Origin: Sphingomonas sp. LHG3406-1
GTDB lineage: Bacteria > Pseudomonadota > Alphaproteobacteria > Sphingomonadales > Sphingomonadaceae
Reading direction: 5' to 3'
DNA length: 64,000 nucleotides
NCBI RefSeq assembly: GCF_029637485.1
Contig: NZ_CP069128.1
Span: 1,116,001-1,180,000, forward strand
The notes under the pieces were generated by a model that was given only the letters and a program-made list of their open reading frames with translations, was not told where the DNA came from and ran no database searches. Made by a program: the position numbers and the translations under genes. Below, one piece after another: positions 29,352 to 37,811 of this stretch; within the stretch, counting starts at the first letter, position 1, and each line of letters starts with the position of its first letter.

Positions 29352-30491
29352 ATGCGGCGTGCGGACCTGGTGATCGTCGGAGGAGGGCTGGCCGGGGGGC
29401 TGTGCGCCCTCGCGCTCCGCCACCGCCGCCCCGACCTCGACCTTCTGCTGATCGAGCCCGGCGAGACGATCGGTGGCAATCATCTCTGGTCCTTCTTCGA
29501 CAGCGACGTGGCGCCGAAGCAGCGCTGGCTGACCAATCCGCTGATCGGCCACCGCTGGCAGGGCTACGAAGTCCGCTTCCCCGCCCACCAGCGCCCGCTC
29601 GAACAAATCTACCAGACGATCGAGAGCGAGAAGCTCGACCAGGCCGTGCGCGCATGTCTCGCCCCCGCACGCATCCTCCGCGCCCAGGCCGCGGAGCTTG
29701 GCCCCACCCACGTCCTGCTTGCTGGCGGCGAGCGGATCGAGGCCGGCGCGGTGCTCGACGCCCGCGGCGGCAAGGCCGAGGGGCTGGAGCTCGGCTGGCA
29801 GAAGTTTGTCGGCCAGCTGCTCACCATCCCGCAAGGGCATGGCCTCACGCGCCCGATCGTGATGGACGCAACGGTCGAGCAGCATGACGGCTATCGCTTC
29901 GTCTACTGCCTGCCCTTCTCGCCCACCGAACTGTTCGTCGAGGACACCTACTACAGCGACGGGCCCGAGCTCGACCGCGAGCTGCTGCGCGACCGCATCG
30001 GCGATTATGCGGCGGCGAGCGGCTGGCAGGTTGCGGCCCGGACCCGCGAGGAAGATGGAGTGCTGCCCGTGGTGATCGGCGGAGACTTCGACCGCCTCTG
30101 GCCGAAACAGGACCCGGTCGCCCGCGCCGGCGCCCGCGGCGGCTTCTTCCATCCGCTGACCAGCTATTCCCTGCCCGACGCCGTGCGCTTCGCCTGCTGG
30201 CTCGCCGAACAGGCGCCGCTCGACGCTTCGCTCGGTCAGGCGACCCGCGCCCGCGCGCGGCGCCACTGGAAGCGGGGCGCCTTTTACCGGCTGCTCACCG
30301 CCCTCCTCTTCCACGCCGCCGAGCCCGGCCAACGCTATGCCGTGCTGGAGCGTTTCTACCGCCTTTCCGGCCCCTTGATCGCGCGCTTCTATGCTGGCCG
30401 AAGCACGGGGCTGGACAAGGCGCGAATCCTGTCCGGCAAGCCCCCCGTGCCCTTCTTCCGGGCGCTACGTGTTCTGAAAGACAGTCTGTGA
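29352..30491 (+). CDS. crtY: Lycopene beta-cyclase
   Basis: 379 residues. CrtY cyclises both ends of lycopene to give beta-carotene at the membrane. The N-terminal dinucleotide fold is clear (LVIVGGGLAGGLCALAL at 6-22, then LIEPGETIGGNHLWSFF near 33), and the cyclase pattern PFSPTELFVEDTYYSD near 190, together with GFFHPLTSYSLPDAV near 262, is family-specific. The ATG at 29352 opens the crtYIB operon; its stop overlaps the crtI GTG (GTGA). Length agrees with proteobacterial CrtY (about 380-390). Confidence 0.95.
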   Translation: MRRADLVIVGGGLAGGLCALALRHRRPDLDLLLIEPGETIGGNHLWSFFDSDVAPKQRWLTNPLIGHRWQGYEVRFPAHQRPLEQIYQTIESEKLDQAVRACLAPARILRAQAAELGPTHVLLAGGERIEAGAVLDARGGKAEGLELGWQKFVGQLLTIPQGHGLTRPIVMDATVEQHDGYRFVYCLPFSPTELFVEDTYYSDGPELDRELLRDRIGDYAAASGWQVAARTREEDGVLPVVIGGDFDRLWPKQDPVARAGARGGFFHPLTSYSLPDAVRFACWLAEQAPLDASLGQATRARARRHWKRGAFYRLLTALLFHAAEPGQRYAVLERFYRLSGPLIARFYAGRSTGLDKARILSGKPPVPFFRALRVLKDSL

Positions 30492-31969
30492 CCAATCCCA
30501 ATCTGAAGACTGCCATCGTCATCGGCGCCGGCTTCGGCGGTCTGGCCCTCGCCATCCGCCTTCAGTCGGCGGGCGTGCAGACGACCATCGTCGAAGCGCG
30601 CGACAAGCCGGGCGGCCGCGCCTACGTCTGGGAGAAGGACGGGCACGTGTTCGATGCCGGCCCGACCGTCATCACCGATCCCGACTGCCTCCAGCGGCTG
30701 TGGAAGCTCAGCGGCCACGACATGGCCGAGGACGTCGACCTCGTCCCGGTGAAGCCCTTCTACCGCCTGTCCTGGCCCGATGGAGTCGTGTTCGACTACA
30801 CCAACGACGACGCCGAACTGAAGGCCGCGATGGACGCCCTCAACCCCAATGACTGGGCCGGCTACCAGCGCTTTCTCGCCTACAGCGCCGGCGTTTTCCA
30901 GGAAGGCTATGTGAAGCTCGGCACCAAGGCCTTCGAGAGCATCGGCGACATGCTGAAGGCGGCCCCGGCGCTCGCCAAGTATCAGGCCTGGCGCTCGGTC
31001 TATTCCATGGTCTCGAGCTTCGTCGAGGACGAGCATCTCCGCCAGGCGCTCTCCTTTCACACCCTGCTGGTCGGCGGCAATCCGATGACCTGCTCGTCCA
31101 TCTACGCATTGATCCACAAGCTGGAGCGCGACGGCGGCGTGTGGTTCGCCAAGGGCGGCACCAACAAGCTGATCGCCGGCATGGTCCGCCATTTCGAGCG
31201 GATCGGCGGCACCATCCACCTCGGCGACCCGGTCACTGCCATCACCGCCGTCGAGGACCGGGTCACCGGCGTCCGCACCCGCTCCGGCTGGACTGCCGAG
31301 GCCGATGCGGTCGCCTCCAACGGCGACGTCGTCCACAGCTACGGCCTGATCGAGGGCTCCAGTCGCGGGCCGAGCCAGGTCCGCGCCCTCAAGCGCAAGC
31401 GCTTCTCGCCCGGCCTGTTCGTGCTCCACTTCGGACTTGAGGGCATCTTCCCCGACATCGCCCACCACACCATCCTCTTCGGCCCCCGCTACGGCGGCCT
31501 CGTCAACGACATCTACAAGACCGGCAAGCTCGCCACCGACCCCGCGCTCTACCTCCACCATCCGACGATCACCGATCCGTCGATGGCACCGCCCGGCTGC
31601 TCTACCTTCTACGCGCTGGCGCCCGTGCCCAACGCCAAGCGCGCCGACGTCGACTGGGCGGTCGAAGGGCCCAAATATCAGGAAGTCGTGCTCGACACGC
31701 TGGCAGAGCGACTGTTCCCCGACATCCGCAGCCGCATCCGCACCATCTTCCACTATACGCCGGCCGACTTCAGCACCGACCTCGCAGCCCATCTCGGAAG
31801 CGCCTTCAGCCTTGAACCGGTGCTGTGGCAGTCGGCCTGGTTCCGCACCCACAACCGCGACGACAAGATCAGGAACCTCTACTTCGTCGGTGCCGGCACC
31901 CATCCGGGCGCGGGTATCCCGGGCGTGGTCGGAAGCGCCGAGGCGACCGCGGGGCTGATGCTCGCGTGA
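30488..31969 (+). CDS. crtI: Phytoene desaturase (four-step, CrtI type)
   Basis: 493 residues from a GTG at 30488. CrtI converts phytoene to lycopene in four FAD-dependent desaturations. The FAD-binding start AIVIGAGFGGLALAIRLQ (8-25) is followed by EARDKPGGRAYVWEKDGHVFD (in part) and GPTVITDP. The C-terminus carries YFVGAGTHPGAGIPGVVGSA near 460, the hallmark of bacterial CrtI. Both ends are coupled by 4-base overlaps: with the crtY stop upstream and the crtB start downstream. Confidence 0.96.
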   Translation: MTNPNLKTAIVIGAGFGGLALAIRLQSAGVQTTIVEARDKPGGRAYVWEKDGHVFDAGPTVITDPDCLQRLWKLSGHDMAEDVDLVPVKPFYRLSWPDGVVFDYTNDDAELKAAMDALNPNDWAGYQRFLAYSAGVFQEGYVKLGTKAFESIGDMLKAAPALAKYQAWRSVYSMVSSFVEDEHLRQALSFHTLLVGGNPMTCSSIYALIHKLERDGGVWFAKGGTNKLIAGMVRHFERIGGTIHLGDPVTAITAVEDRVTGVRTRSGWTAEADAVASNGDVVHSYGLIEGSSRGPSQVRALKRKRFSPGLFVLHFGLEGIFPDIAHHTILFGPRYGGLVNDIYKTGKLATDPALYLHHPTITDPSMAPPGCSTFYALAPVPNAKRADVDWAVEGPKYQEVVLDTLAERLFPDIRSRIRTIFHYTPADFSTDLAAHLGSAFSLEPVLWQSAWFRTHNRDDKIRNLYFVGAGTHPGAGIPGVVGSAEATAGLMLA

Positions 31970-32919
31970 CCGGGCCAGTCAGAGTGACCGGGGATGAGCG
32001 GGCACGGCTGGTCCAGGGCGCGCTGGAAAGCATCTCGGTCGGCAGCAAGAGCTTCCGTTTTGCCAGCCAGCTGTTCGACCTCCCCACGCGTGAGCGCAGC
32101 TGGCTGCTCTATGCCTGGTGCCGCGCCTGCGACGACATCACCGATGGCCAGACCCTCGGCCACGATGCCGTCCGTGTCGCCGATCCCGCCGCCCGCATCG
32201 CCTTCCTCCATGAAAAGACCGACGCGGCCTTCGCGGGCGAGGAGACCGGCCTCGTCCCCTTCGAGGCGCTGCGGGTGGTCGCCGCCGAATGCGCCATTCC
32301 ACCGGCAATCGCCGCGGACCATCTCGCCGGCTTCGCGCGCGACGCCTCCGGCTGGCGCCCGCAGACCACCGGCGACCTCCTTTCCTATTGCTACCAGGTA
32401 GCGGGCGCGGTCGGGGTGATGATGGCGCATGTCATGGGCGTTGCGCCGGAGGACGAGGACACGCTCCACCGCGCCGCCGACCTTGGTATCGCCTTCCAGC
32501 TGGCGAACATCGCCCGCGACATCGTCGACGATGCCAAGGTGGGACGCGTCTATCTCCCGTCGGAATGGCTGGAAGCAGAAGGGCTCGACGACGCCGACCT
32601 CGCCGATCCGCGCCACCGGCCTGCCCTGGCCCGAATGGCCCACCGCCTCAGCGACATGGCCGATGACTATCGCCGCTCGGCCCGCATCGGCGCCGCCCGC
32701 CTGCCCTTCCGCAGCCGCTGGGCGATCCTGTCGGCGAGCGGCATCTACGGCGAAATCGCCACCCGCGCCGCCGCCCTCGGCCCGCGCGCGTGGGACGACC
32801 GCATCACCACCTCAAAGGCGGAGAAGGCGGCGCTGGTGATGGAAGCGTTCTGGGAGGCTCTCTGGCCGGTCAGGCCCGTTCCGCGGACCGGCTTGTGGAC
32901 GCGCCCTTCGCGGCCCTGA
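31966..32919 (+). CDS. crtB: 15-cis-phytoene synthase
   Basis: 317 residues. CrtB condenses two geranylgeranyl diphosphates to phytoene. Both Asp-rich motifs are present: WCRACDDITDG near 49 and LANIARDIVDDAKVGRVYLP near 180, the latter being the squalene/phytoene synthase signature. The GTG at 31966 overlaps the crtI stop (GTGA); an in-frame GTG six codons later is an alternative. The last 50 bases overlap the 3' end of crtZ on the opposite strand, so both proteins share that DNA for their C-termini. Confidence 0.95.
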   Translation: MTGPVRVTGDERARLVQGALESISVGSKSFRFASQLFDLPTRERSWLLYAWCRACDDITDGQTLGHDAVRVADPAARIAFLHEKTDAAFAGEETGLVPFEALRVVAAECAIPPAIAADHLAGFARDASGWRPQTTGDLLSYCYQVAGAVGVMMAHVMGVAPEDEDTLHRAADLGIAFQLANIARDIVDDAKVGRVYLPSEWLEAEGLDDADLADPRHRPALARMAHRLSDMADDYRRSARIGAARLPFRSRWAILSASGIYGEIATRAAALGPRAWDDRITTSKAEKAALVMEAFWEALWPVRPVPRTGLWTRPSRP

Positions 32920-33400
32920 CCCGGGCCTCGGCACTGGACTTCAATTCGCGCTTCAGCGCATCGACCGGCGGCGCGTAGATGAAGCCGAAGCTCACCGCCC
33001 CGTCCCGGCTCTCCACGGCATGGTGCAGCTTGTGCGCCTGGACGATCCGCTTGAAATAGGTCGAGCGCGGCACGATCCGGTGCGGCAGGCGGCCGTGCAC
33101 GATGACGTCGTGAAAGCCGAAATAGATGACCCCGTAGAAGGCAACGCCTGCCCCCATCCAGGTCGCCCAATCGCCCCAGCCGGCGTTGATTCCGCCCCAG
33201 ATCAGCAGGATCGAGGGGAGCGCGAAGACCACGGCATAAAGGTCGTTCTTCTCGAACCAGCCCTGGCGCTCGCGGTGGTGGCTTTCGTGCCAGTTCCACC
33301 CGAGCTTCGAGTGCATGACGAAGCGGTGGAGGACATAGGCGAAGCCCTCCATCACGATGACCGTCGCGGTAAACAGGATGATGCCGGCGAGCCAGGACAT
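32870..33400 (-). CDS. crtZ: Beta-carotene 3-hydroxylase (CrtZ family)
   Basis: 176 residues. CrtZ is a membrane di-iron hydroxylase that turns beta-carotene into zeaxanthin. The histidine boxes are visible: HRFVMH near 25, HESHH near 38, FHDVIVH near 96 and HKLHH near 122, between about four hydrophobic segments. It is convergent with crtB, with a 50-base tail overlap, and follows two small genes on the minus strand (glycosylase and a 94-residue protein) with which it may be co-transcribed. With crtYIB this completes zeaxanthin synthesis from geranylgeranyl diphosphate; no crtG or crtX is in the window. Confidence 0.94.
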   Translation of the reverse strand: MSWLAGIILFTATVIVMEGFAYVLHRFVMHSKLGWNWHESHHRERQGWFEKNDLYAVVFALPSILLIWGGINAGWGDWATWMGAGVAFYGVIYFGFHDVIVHGRLPHRIVPRSTYFKRIVQAHKLHHAVESRDGAVSFGFIYAPPVDALKRELKSSAEARVRAAKGASTSRSAERA

Positions 33401-33445
33401 GCCGGCGATATAGGCACTCGCCTCGCCCCCGTCAGCCCGGGCGAA

Positions 33446-33730
33446 CTACTTATGTTCGGCGAGGTAGCGCATCAGCTCGGCAAGCGTGCTCTCCATCTGG
33501 TCCTGCATCTGCGTGACCAGCTCGTTCTCGCGCATGCCTTCATGATCGAGCGGCTTGGAATAGCTGTCGCTGAAGGCCTTGAGGTCGCTCTCGTCGAACA
33601 CGCCCCGGGCGACCAGCTTGGCGAGGATCACCAGCAAGCCATTGGTGTTGGCGATGGTTCCGGCGACCAGCGCCTCGTCGACCATCGACAGCTGGGTCGG
33701 CTCGGCCGTCTCTTCCGCTTCTTCGGACAT
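33446..33730 (-). CDS. Small helical protein of unknown function
   Basis: 94 residues, acidic and predicted mostly helical: an acidic start (MSEEAEETAEP), MVDEALVAGTIANTNGLLVILAKLV near 16-40, and a C-terminal heptad-like helix MQDQMESTLAELMRYLAEH. There are no membrane segments, cysteines or recognised motifs. The composition is that of a real protein rather than a shadow, and it is flanked on the same strand by the glycosylase (31 bp upstream) and crtZ (45 bp downstream). The function is unknown. Confidence 0.65.
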   Translation of the reverse strand: MSEEAEETAEPTQLSMVDEALVAGTIANTNGLLVILAKLVARGVFDESDLKAFSDSYSKPLDHEGMRENELVTQMQDQMESTLAELMRYLAEHK

Positions 33731-33761
33731 GAGGGCCTTAGAATGGCCCCCGGCCTGTCCG

Positions 33762-34253
33762 TCAATCGAGAAAGGCCAGGAGCGCGCTCCAGCGCGACGC
33801 CTTGACCGCGAACGGCAACGTATGAGCCGGGCTCGACGATGGCAGGTCGACCAGCGTCCACGGCCCCTCGCCGATCATCCGCCGCCCGATCCGCGCTGCC
33901 GTCCCGCCATTGAAGGCGATCGCCCGCAGCGCCGGCAGGGCCTCGGCGAACGCCCGGAGGTCGCGCGGTTCGACGTCCCTGATCGCCTGGTCGAGGCTGC
34001 CTGTCCGCCGCGCCGCATGGATGACGTCCCACAGGGCCACGCCGCGTGCTCGCAGCCGCTCGAGCCGCTCCTCGTAGCCGAGCCCTGCCAGCGGCTCCCC
34101 CAGCACCTCGCCGAGCAACCGCCAGAACTGATTCTGCGGATGGGCATAGTAACGCTCGGCCCTCAGCGACGCCTCGCCCGGCAGGCTGCCTAGCACCAGC
34201 AGCCGCGCATCCGCCCGCGCGGCCGGCAACAAGCCATGCTTGCGAACGCTCAA
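33762..34253 (-). CDS. Hypoxanthine/deoxyinosine-DNA glycosylase, uracil-DNA glycosylase superfamily
   Basis: About 163 residues from a TTG at 34253 with GGAG nine bases upstream. The N-terminal motif LLVLGSLPGEASLRAERYYAHPQNQFWRLLGE (in part, from about residue 15) is that of the family 6 uracil-DNA glycosylase group, which excises hypoxanthine; it has Asn in the water-activating position (HPQNQFW). The C-terminal LPSSSPAHT near 142 matches the DNA-binding loop that reads SPA in this superfamily. Longer frames upstream would overlap the divergent glycosyltransferase promoter. Substrate preference is inferred from family. Confidence 0.8.
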   Translation of the reverse strand: MSVRKHGLLPAARADARLLVLGSLPGEASLRAERYYAHPQNQFWRLLGEVLGEPLAGLGYEERLERLRARGVALWDVIHAARRTGSLDQAIRDVEPRDLRAFAEALPALRAIAFNGGTAARIGRRMIGEGPWTLVDLPSSSPAHTLPFAVKASRWSALLAFLD

Positions 34254-34380
34254 GCTGCTACACTCCGGCCCATGCCCCGCCCCTTCCGCTTTGCCATCCT
34301 CGGTCTCCTCGCCCTCCTTCTCACCCGCAGCAGCAGGCGCGATTGGACGAACGCGGGCAAGCGCCGCTAAGGGCAGCGAC

Positions 34381-35547
34381 ATGGCTCCGGAGGATCTCCG
34401 CATTGCCCTTGTATCGGGCAACTACAATTATGTGCGCGACGGCGCCAATCAGGCGCTGAACCGTCTCGTCGGCTTCCTGCTGCGTTCGGGCTGCAAGGTG
34501 CGAATCTATTCGCCTACCGTTGCCGAGCCGGCCTTCCCGCCGACCGGCGACCTCGTCTCACTGCCTGCCGTCGCCGCGCCTGGCCGCGCCGAATATCGCG
34601 TTCCGATCGGCCTTCCCGCCCGGGTTCGCCGCGACCTCGAGGCGTTCGATCCAAACATCATTCACATCGCCAGCCCGGACGTCAGCGCGCACCGCGCCGT
34701 GACCTGGGCGAGGAAGCGCGGCATTCCCTCGATCGCCTCGGTTCACACCCGCTTCGAAACCTATCTCGCTTACTACCATCTGGAGCTGTTCGAGCCTGCC
34801 GTCCGCGCCACCCTGCGCCGGCTCTACCGGCGCTGCGACGCCCTGCTCGTCCCCGCCGAATCGACCGCCGCCGTACTCCGCGCCCAGCGGATGAACCGCA
34901 ACATCGCCATCTGGTCGCGGGGCGTCGATCGCGCCCAATTCAATCCCGAGCGCCGAAGCCTCGAATGGCGCCGCAGCCTCGGCATCGGCGATGAGGAACT
35001 GGTCGTCGCCTTCCTCGGCCGGATCGTCATGGAAAAGGGCCTCGACGTCTTTGCGGCCGTCCACGACGAGCTCATCGCCCGTGGCATCGCCCACCGCGTG
35101 CTGGTGATCGGCGAAGGCCCCGCGCGCCCATGGTTCGAAAAAGCCCTGCCCGCCGGCCTCTTCGTCGGCCACCAGGAGGGCGAGGACCTCGCCCGCGCGC
35201 TCGCCAGTGCCGACGTCTTCCTCAATCCCTCGATCACCGAAACTTTCGGCAATGTGACGCTCGAGGCCATGGCCTGCGCCATGCCCGTCGTCGCCGCCGT
35301 CGCCACCGGCGCAACCAACCTCGTCCGCGACGGGGAGACGGGCACGCTCGCCGAGCCGGGCGACATCTGCGCCCTCGCCGCGGCTATCGCGGCCTATGCC
35401 GCCGATCCGGACCTCCGCCGTCGGCACGGGGAAGCCGGCCTCGCCTTCGCCAAGACGCAGGACTGGGATGTCATTAACGGGTCGGTGCTCAAGACCTATG
35501 CGCGGGCGATCGAGCGCCGCGAACGGCTGGCGCGGATCAAGGGCTGA
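34381..35547 (+). CDS. GT4-family glycosyltransferase (GT-B fold)
   Basis: 388 residues from the ATG at 34381 behind AAGGG. The N-terminal acceptor domain starts LRIALVSGNYNYVRDGANQAL. The donor domain has FLGRIVMEKGLDVF near 213 and the catalytic EX7E region with the diagnostic NPSITETFGNVTLEAMACAMPVVA (in part) near 283. This arrangement is closest to mannosyl or glucosyl transferases that act on lipids such as phosphatidylinositol or diacylglycerol. In a sphingomonad a role in glycolipid or exopolysaccharide synthesis is possible, but no cognate genes adjoin. It is convergent with dnaA. Confidence 0.85.
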   Translation: MAPEDLRIALVSGNYNYVRDGANQALNRLVGFLLRSGCKVRIYSPTVAEPAFPPTGDLVSLPAVAAPGRAEYRVPIGLPARVRRDLEAFDPNIIHIASPDVSAHRAVTWARKRGIPSIASVHTRFETYLAYYHLELFEPAVRATLRRLYRRCDALLVPAESTAAVLRAQRMNRNIAIWSRGVDRAQFNPERRSLEWRRSLGIGDEELVVAFLGRIVMEKGLDVFAAVHDELIARGIAHRVLVIGEGPARPWFEKALPAGLFVGHQEGEDLARALASADVFLNPSITETFGNVTLEAMACAMPVVAAVATGATNLVRDGETGTLAEPGDICALAAAIAAYAADPDLRRRHGEAGLAFAKTQDWDVINGSVLKTYARAIERRERLARIKG

Positions 35548-35572
35548 CCTTTCCCCTGGCAGAAGCAGGAGC

Positions 35573-35624
35573 CCAGTGCCTTTCCACTGGTCCTGAAGAC
35601 GAATGCGTCCCTGCTTGCGCAGGG
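35573..35624. repeat. Two small perfect hairpins between convergent genes
   Basis: CCAGTG-CCTTTC-CACTGG (35573-35590) and CCCTGC-TTGC-GCAGGG (35609-35624) sit in the 82-bp gap between the glycosyltransferase and dnaA stops. Neither is followed by a T tract. They resemble the short palindromic intergenic repeats of sphingomonads and may stabilise or end both transcripts. Confidence 0.45.
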
Positions 35625-35629
35625 TAACA

Positions 35630-37078
35630 CTAGCCCTCGAGCTGCCGGGTCAGAAGCCGGATCGCGGCGTCGATGTCGGGATCGCTCGCGCGCAGCTTCT
35701 CGATCTGCTTCACCGCGTGGATCACCGTCGTATGGTCGCGCCCGCCGAAGCGGCGGCCGATGTCCGGCAGCGACTTGGGCGTCAGCTGCTTGGACAGATA
35801 CATCGCTACCTGACGCGGCCGGGCGACCTCGCGGGCGCGGCGCGCCGACACCATCTCCGCCTTGCGGATGCAATAATGCTCGGCAACCCGGGTCTGGATC
35901 TCGTCGATGCTGATCCGGCGCTGGTTGGCGCGCAGCACGTTCGCCAGCACTTCCTCGACGAACGCCAGATCGATCGCCTTGCCGGTCATCAGCGCATAGG
36001 CGGCGATGCGGTTCAGCGCGCCTTCCAGCTCGCGGATCGAGTTGGTCAGCCGCCGGGCGAGAAAGTCGACCACATTGTCCGGCATGGTCACGCCCGGCAG
36101 CAGCGCGAGCTTGGCCAGCAGGATGTTGTAGCGAAGCTCGAGATCGGCAGCGTTGATGTCCGCGACCAGGCCCCAGCTCAGGCGCGACAGGATTCGCGGC
36201 GCGATCCCGTCCAGGTCCTGCGGCGCCCGGTCCGACGTGATCACCAGCCGCTTACCGGCGTTGATGATCTCGTTCATCGTGTGGAAGAATTCCTCCTGCG
36301 TCGATTCCTTGCCGGCGATGAACTGGACGTCGTCGATCAACAGCAGGTCGGCCGAGCGCAGGCGCTGCTTGAACCCGATCGTGTCATTCTCGCGGATGGC
36401 GCGGACGAACTCGACCATGAACTTCTCGGCGCTCATCATCACGACCTGCGCCTGCGGGTTGAGGTCGAGGAAGCGCTGGCCGAGCGCGTGCAGCAAGTGG
36501 GTCTTGCCCCGCCCGGTGCCGCCATGGAGGAACAGCGGATTGAAGGTGACGGTCGGCGCTTCCGCCAGCGTGCGGGCGGCGGTGGCGGCGACCTCATTGG
36601 CCTTGCCGATGACGAAGCTGTCGAAGCTGTAGCGCGGGTCGAAGGCGGGACGCGGGTGCGGGGTGACCTCGGCGGCGGCCTTCTCGACCGGCAGCGGCTC
36701 CTCGTCGAGGATCAGCAGTGGCGCCGGCTTCGGCCCGCCCTCGCAGGCGACGATGCGCACTTCGCGCACCACCGGCAGGGTGGTCCGCCAGGCGAGCTGC
36801 AGCCGCTCGCCGAAATGGCTGCGGACCCAGTCGGCCATGAACTGGCTCGGCATGACCAGCTCGAGGCTGCCCCGGTCGGGATCGAACGCGCCAAGCTCGG
36901 CCGGCTTCAGCCAGCCGTCGAAGGTCCGCGCACCGCAGTCACGACGAAGGCCGGTGCGGATCGCAGCCCAGGCGGCGGCAAGCGGCGAGACATTCGAATC
37001 CAGTTCGATGCCCGACCGATCCGCTGCGTTCCGCTCCAATCCGATGCCATTGCCGTTCACTTCGCCCCGAGCCTCCAT
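35630..37078 (-). CDS. dnaA: Chromosomal replication initiator protein DnaA
   Basis: About 482 residues. DnaA binds oriC and melts it. The AAA+ core has Walker A FLHGGTGRGKTHLLHA near 182, Walker B LLLIDDVQFIAGKE near 245, sensor motifs (LVITSDRAPQDL near 275), and the C-terminal domain IV with GRDHTTVIHAVKQIEKL near 455, the DnaA signature that reads DnaA boxes. The Walker A loop reads GGTGRGKTH where most DnaA proteins have GxxGxGKTH, with Arg as the variable residue. The start is ambiguous: ATG at 37078 lacks a clear site, whereas GTG at 37060 has GGAGG eleven bases upstream. No dnaN or recF follows. Confidence 0.96.
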   Translation of the reverse strand: MEARGEVNGNGIGLERNAADRSGIELDSNVSPLAAAWAAIRTGLRRDCGARTFDGWLKPAELGAFDPDRGSLELVMPSQFMADWVRSHFGERLQLAWRTTLPVVREVRIVACEGGPKPAPLLILDEEPLPVEKAAAEVTPHPRPAFDPRYSFDSFVIGKANEVAATAARTLAEAPTVTFNPLFLHGGTGRGKTHLLHALGQRFLDLNPQAQVVMMSAEKFMVEFVRAIRENDTIGFKQRLRSADLLLIDDVQFIAGKESTQEEFFHTMNEIINAGKRLVITSDRAPQDLDGIAPRILSRLSWGLVADINAADLELRYNILLAKLALLPGVTMPDNVVDFLARRLTNSIRELEGALNRIAAYALMTGKAIDLAFVEEVLANVLRANQRRISIDEIQTRVAEHYCIRKAEMVSARRAREVARPRQVAMYLSKQLTPKSLPDIGRRFGGRDHTTVIHAVKQIEKLRASDPDIDAAIRLLTRQLEG

Positions 37079-37170
37079 ATGTCCGCGCCGACAGTCCGCG
37101 TCGTCCAGGCACAGGATTTCGGTCACGGCGACGTCGAGTCGCCGAGTACCATCCTTGCCTCGCGTGGACC

Positions 37171-37203
37171 CCCCCAGTGGAATCACTGCCGGAGGGGTTT
37201 TTT
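37171..37203 (+). terminator. Hairpin plus T tract on the plus strand in the dnaA leader
   Basis: CCCC-CAGTG-GAAT-CACTG-(CCGGA)-GGGG followed by six T. It reads as an intrinsic terminator for plus-strand transcription, but no plus-strand gene lies upstream within 1.5 kb. It could end an antisense or small RNA, or fold in the dnaA mRNA leader. Confidence 0.35.
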
Positions 37204-37315
37204 GGAGCAACCGGGGGGCCCCTGCCAAGTGCCCTTTTTTCACGGGAGTGAAATAAAGCTGCTTGACACAGCTTTTCCGGGAAAGAGCCCGTTACCGGGA
37301 GAAATCCGCCATTTT

Positions 37316-37331
37316 CTTAGCGGCTGTTAAC
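37316..37331. promoter_or_regulatory. Near-palindrome CTTAGCGGCTGTTAAC in the dnaA leader
   Basis: Twelve of sixteen bases match the inverted repeat upstream of mreB at 4584-4599, in the same relative orientation (shared core CGGCTGTTA). It lies just below the rpsT terminator, where the dnaA promoter is expected. A common regulator is possible but unproven. Confidence 0.35.
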
Positions 37332-37380
37332 CGCACGCCCATGCGAATCGCGGTAACAAAAGGGTTTTTTGCCCGTAACG

Positions 37381-37412
37381 AAAAAGGCCGCCGGATTCGC
37401 ATCCGACGGCCT
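37381..37412 (-). terminator. Intrinsic terminator of rpsT
   Basis: On the minus strand GGCCGTCGGAT-GCGA-ATCCGGCGGCC (one T-G wobble) is followed by five T, 26 bp beyond the rpsT stop. It separates rpsT from dnaA. Confidence 0.85.
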
Positions 37413-37437
37413 TCCCGAAATGATACGGTGGACGGCC

Positions 37438-37701
37438 TCAGCCGAGCGCCGAAACCCGCTTGGTCAGGCGCGAGAACTTGCGCGACGCGGTGTTCTTGTG
37501 AAGCACGCCCCGCGCGACTCCGCGCGCCAGCTCCGGCTGGGCCTGCTTGAGGGCTTCGGACGCCGCGCCCTTGTCGCCCGCCAGCAGCGCCGACTCGACC
37601 GCCTTGATGAAGGTACGGATGCGGCTGACGCGCGCACCATTGATTTCGGCGCGGCGGGTGTTGCGGCGGATGCGCTTCTTGGCTTGCGGCGTGTTCGCCA
37701 T
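37438..37701 (-). CDS. rpsT: 30S ribosomal protein S20
   Basis: 87 residues, very basic, with the S20 start [17 protein letters not shown] and helices [18 protein letters not shown] and [16 protein letters not shown] that pack on 16S rRNA. The ATG at 37701 is the normal family start; a frame extending to 37764 is a shadow. A promoter lies at 37779-37805, which leaves a leader of about 70 nt, and a strong terminator follows, so it is probably a single-gene unit. Confidence 0.97.
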   Translation of the reverse strand: MANTPQAKKRIRRNTRRAEINGARVSRIRTFIKAVESALLAGDKGAASEALKQAQPELARGVARGVLHKNTASRKFSRLTKRVSALG

Positions 37702-37778
37702 GGCTGACTCTGAATCCTTAAGGCTGGCAAATGAAAAGCGGCGCGAAAGCCTGATGGCTCGCACCGGTTAGGCGGTCC

Positions 37779-37805
37779 CCTATACGAGGAGGCCCCAAGG
37801 GTCAA
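37779..37805 (-). promoter_or_regulatory. Probable promoter of rpsT
   Basis: Minus strand: TTGACC (37800-37805), 15-bp spacer, TATAGG (37779-37784). The layout equals that of the rpsD promoter at 60865-60891 (TTGACC-N15-TCTAGA), which suggests a shared housekeeping promoter class for ribosomal protein genes here. Confidence 0.5.
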
Positions 37806-37811
37806 CTCGTC

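Larger units (their letters stand above)
37079..37437. other. dnaA leader region, rich in hairpins
   Basis: About 360 bp between rpsT and dnaA, both minus. It holds the rpsT terminator (37381-37412), a near-palindrome (37316-37331), and a plus-strand hairpin with a T tract (37171-37203), with several runs of T or A. I searched by eye for TTATCCACA-type DnaA boxes and found none, so this is probably not oriC. Confidence 0.55.

Noticed and set aside
37079..37437. Possible oriC beside dnaA
   Set aside because: No TTATCCACA-like boxes or A+T-rich 13-mers seen by eye, and alphaproteobacterial origins often lie away from dnaA.
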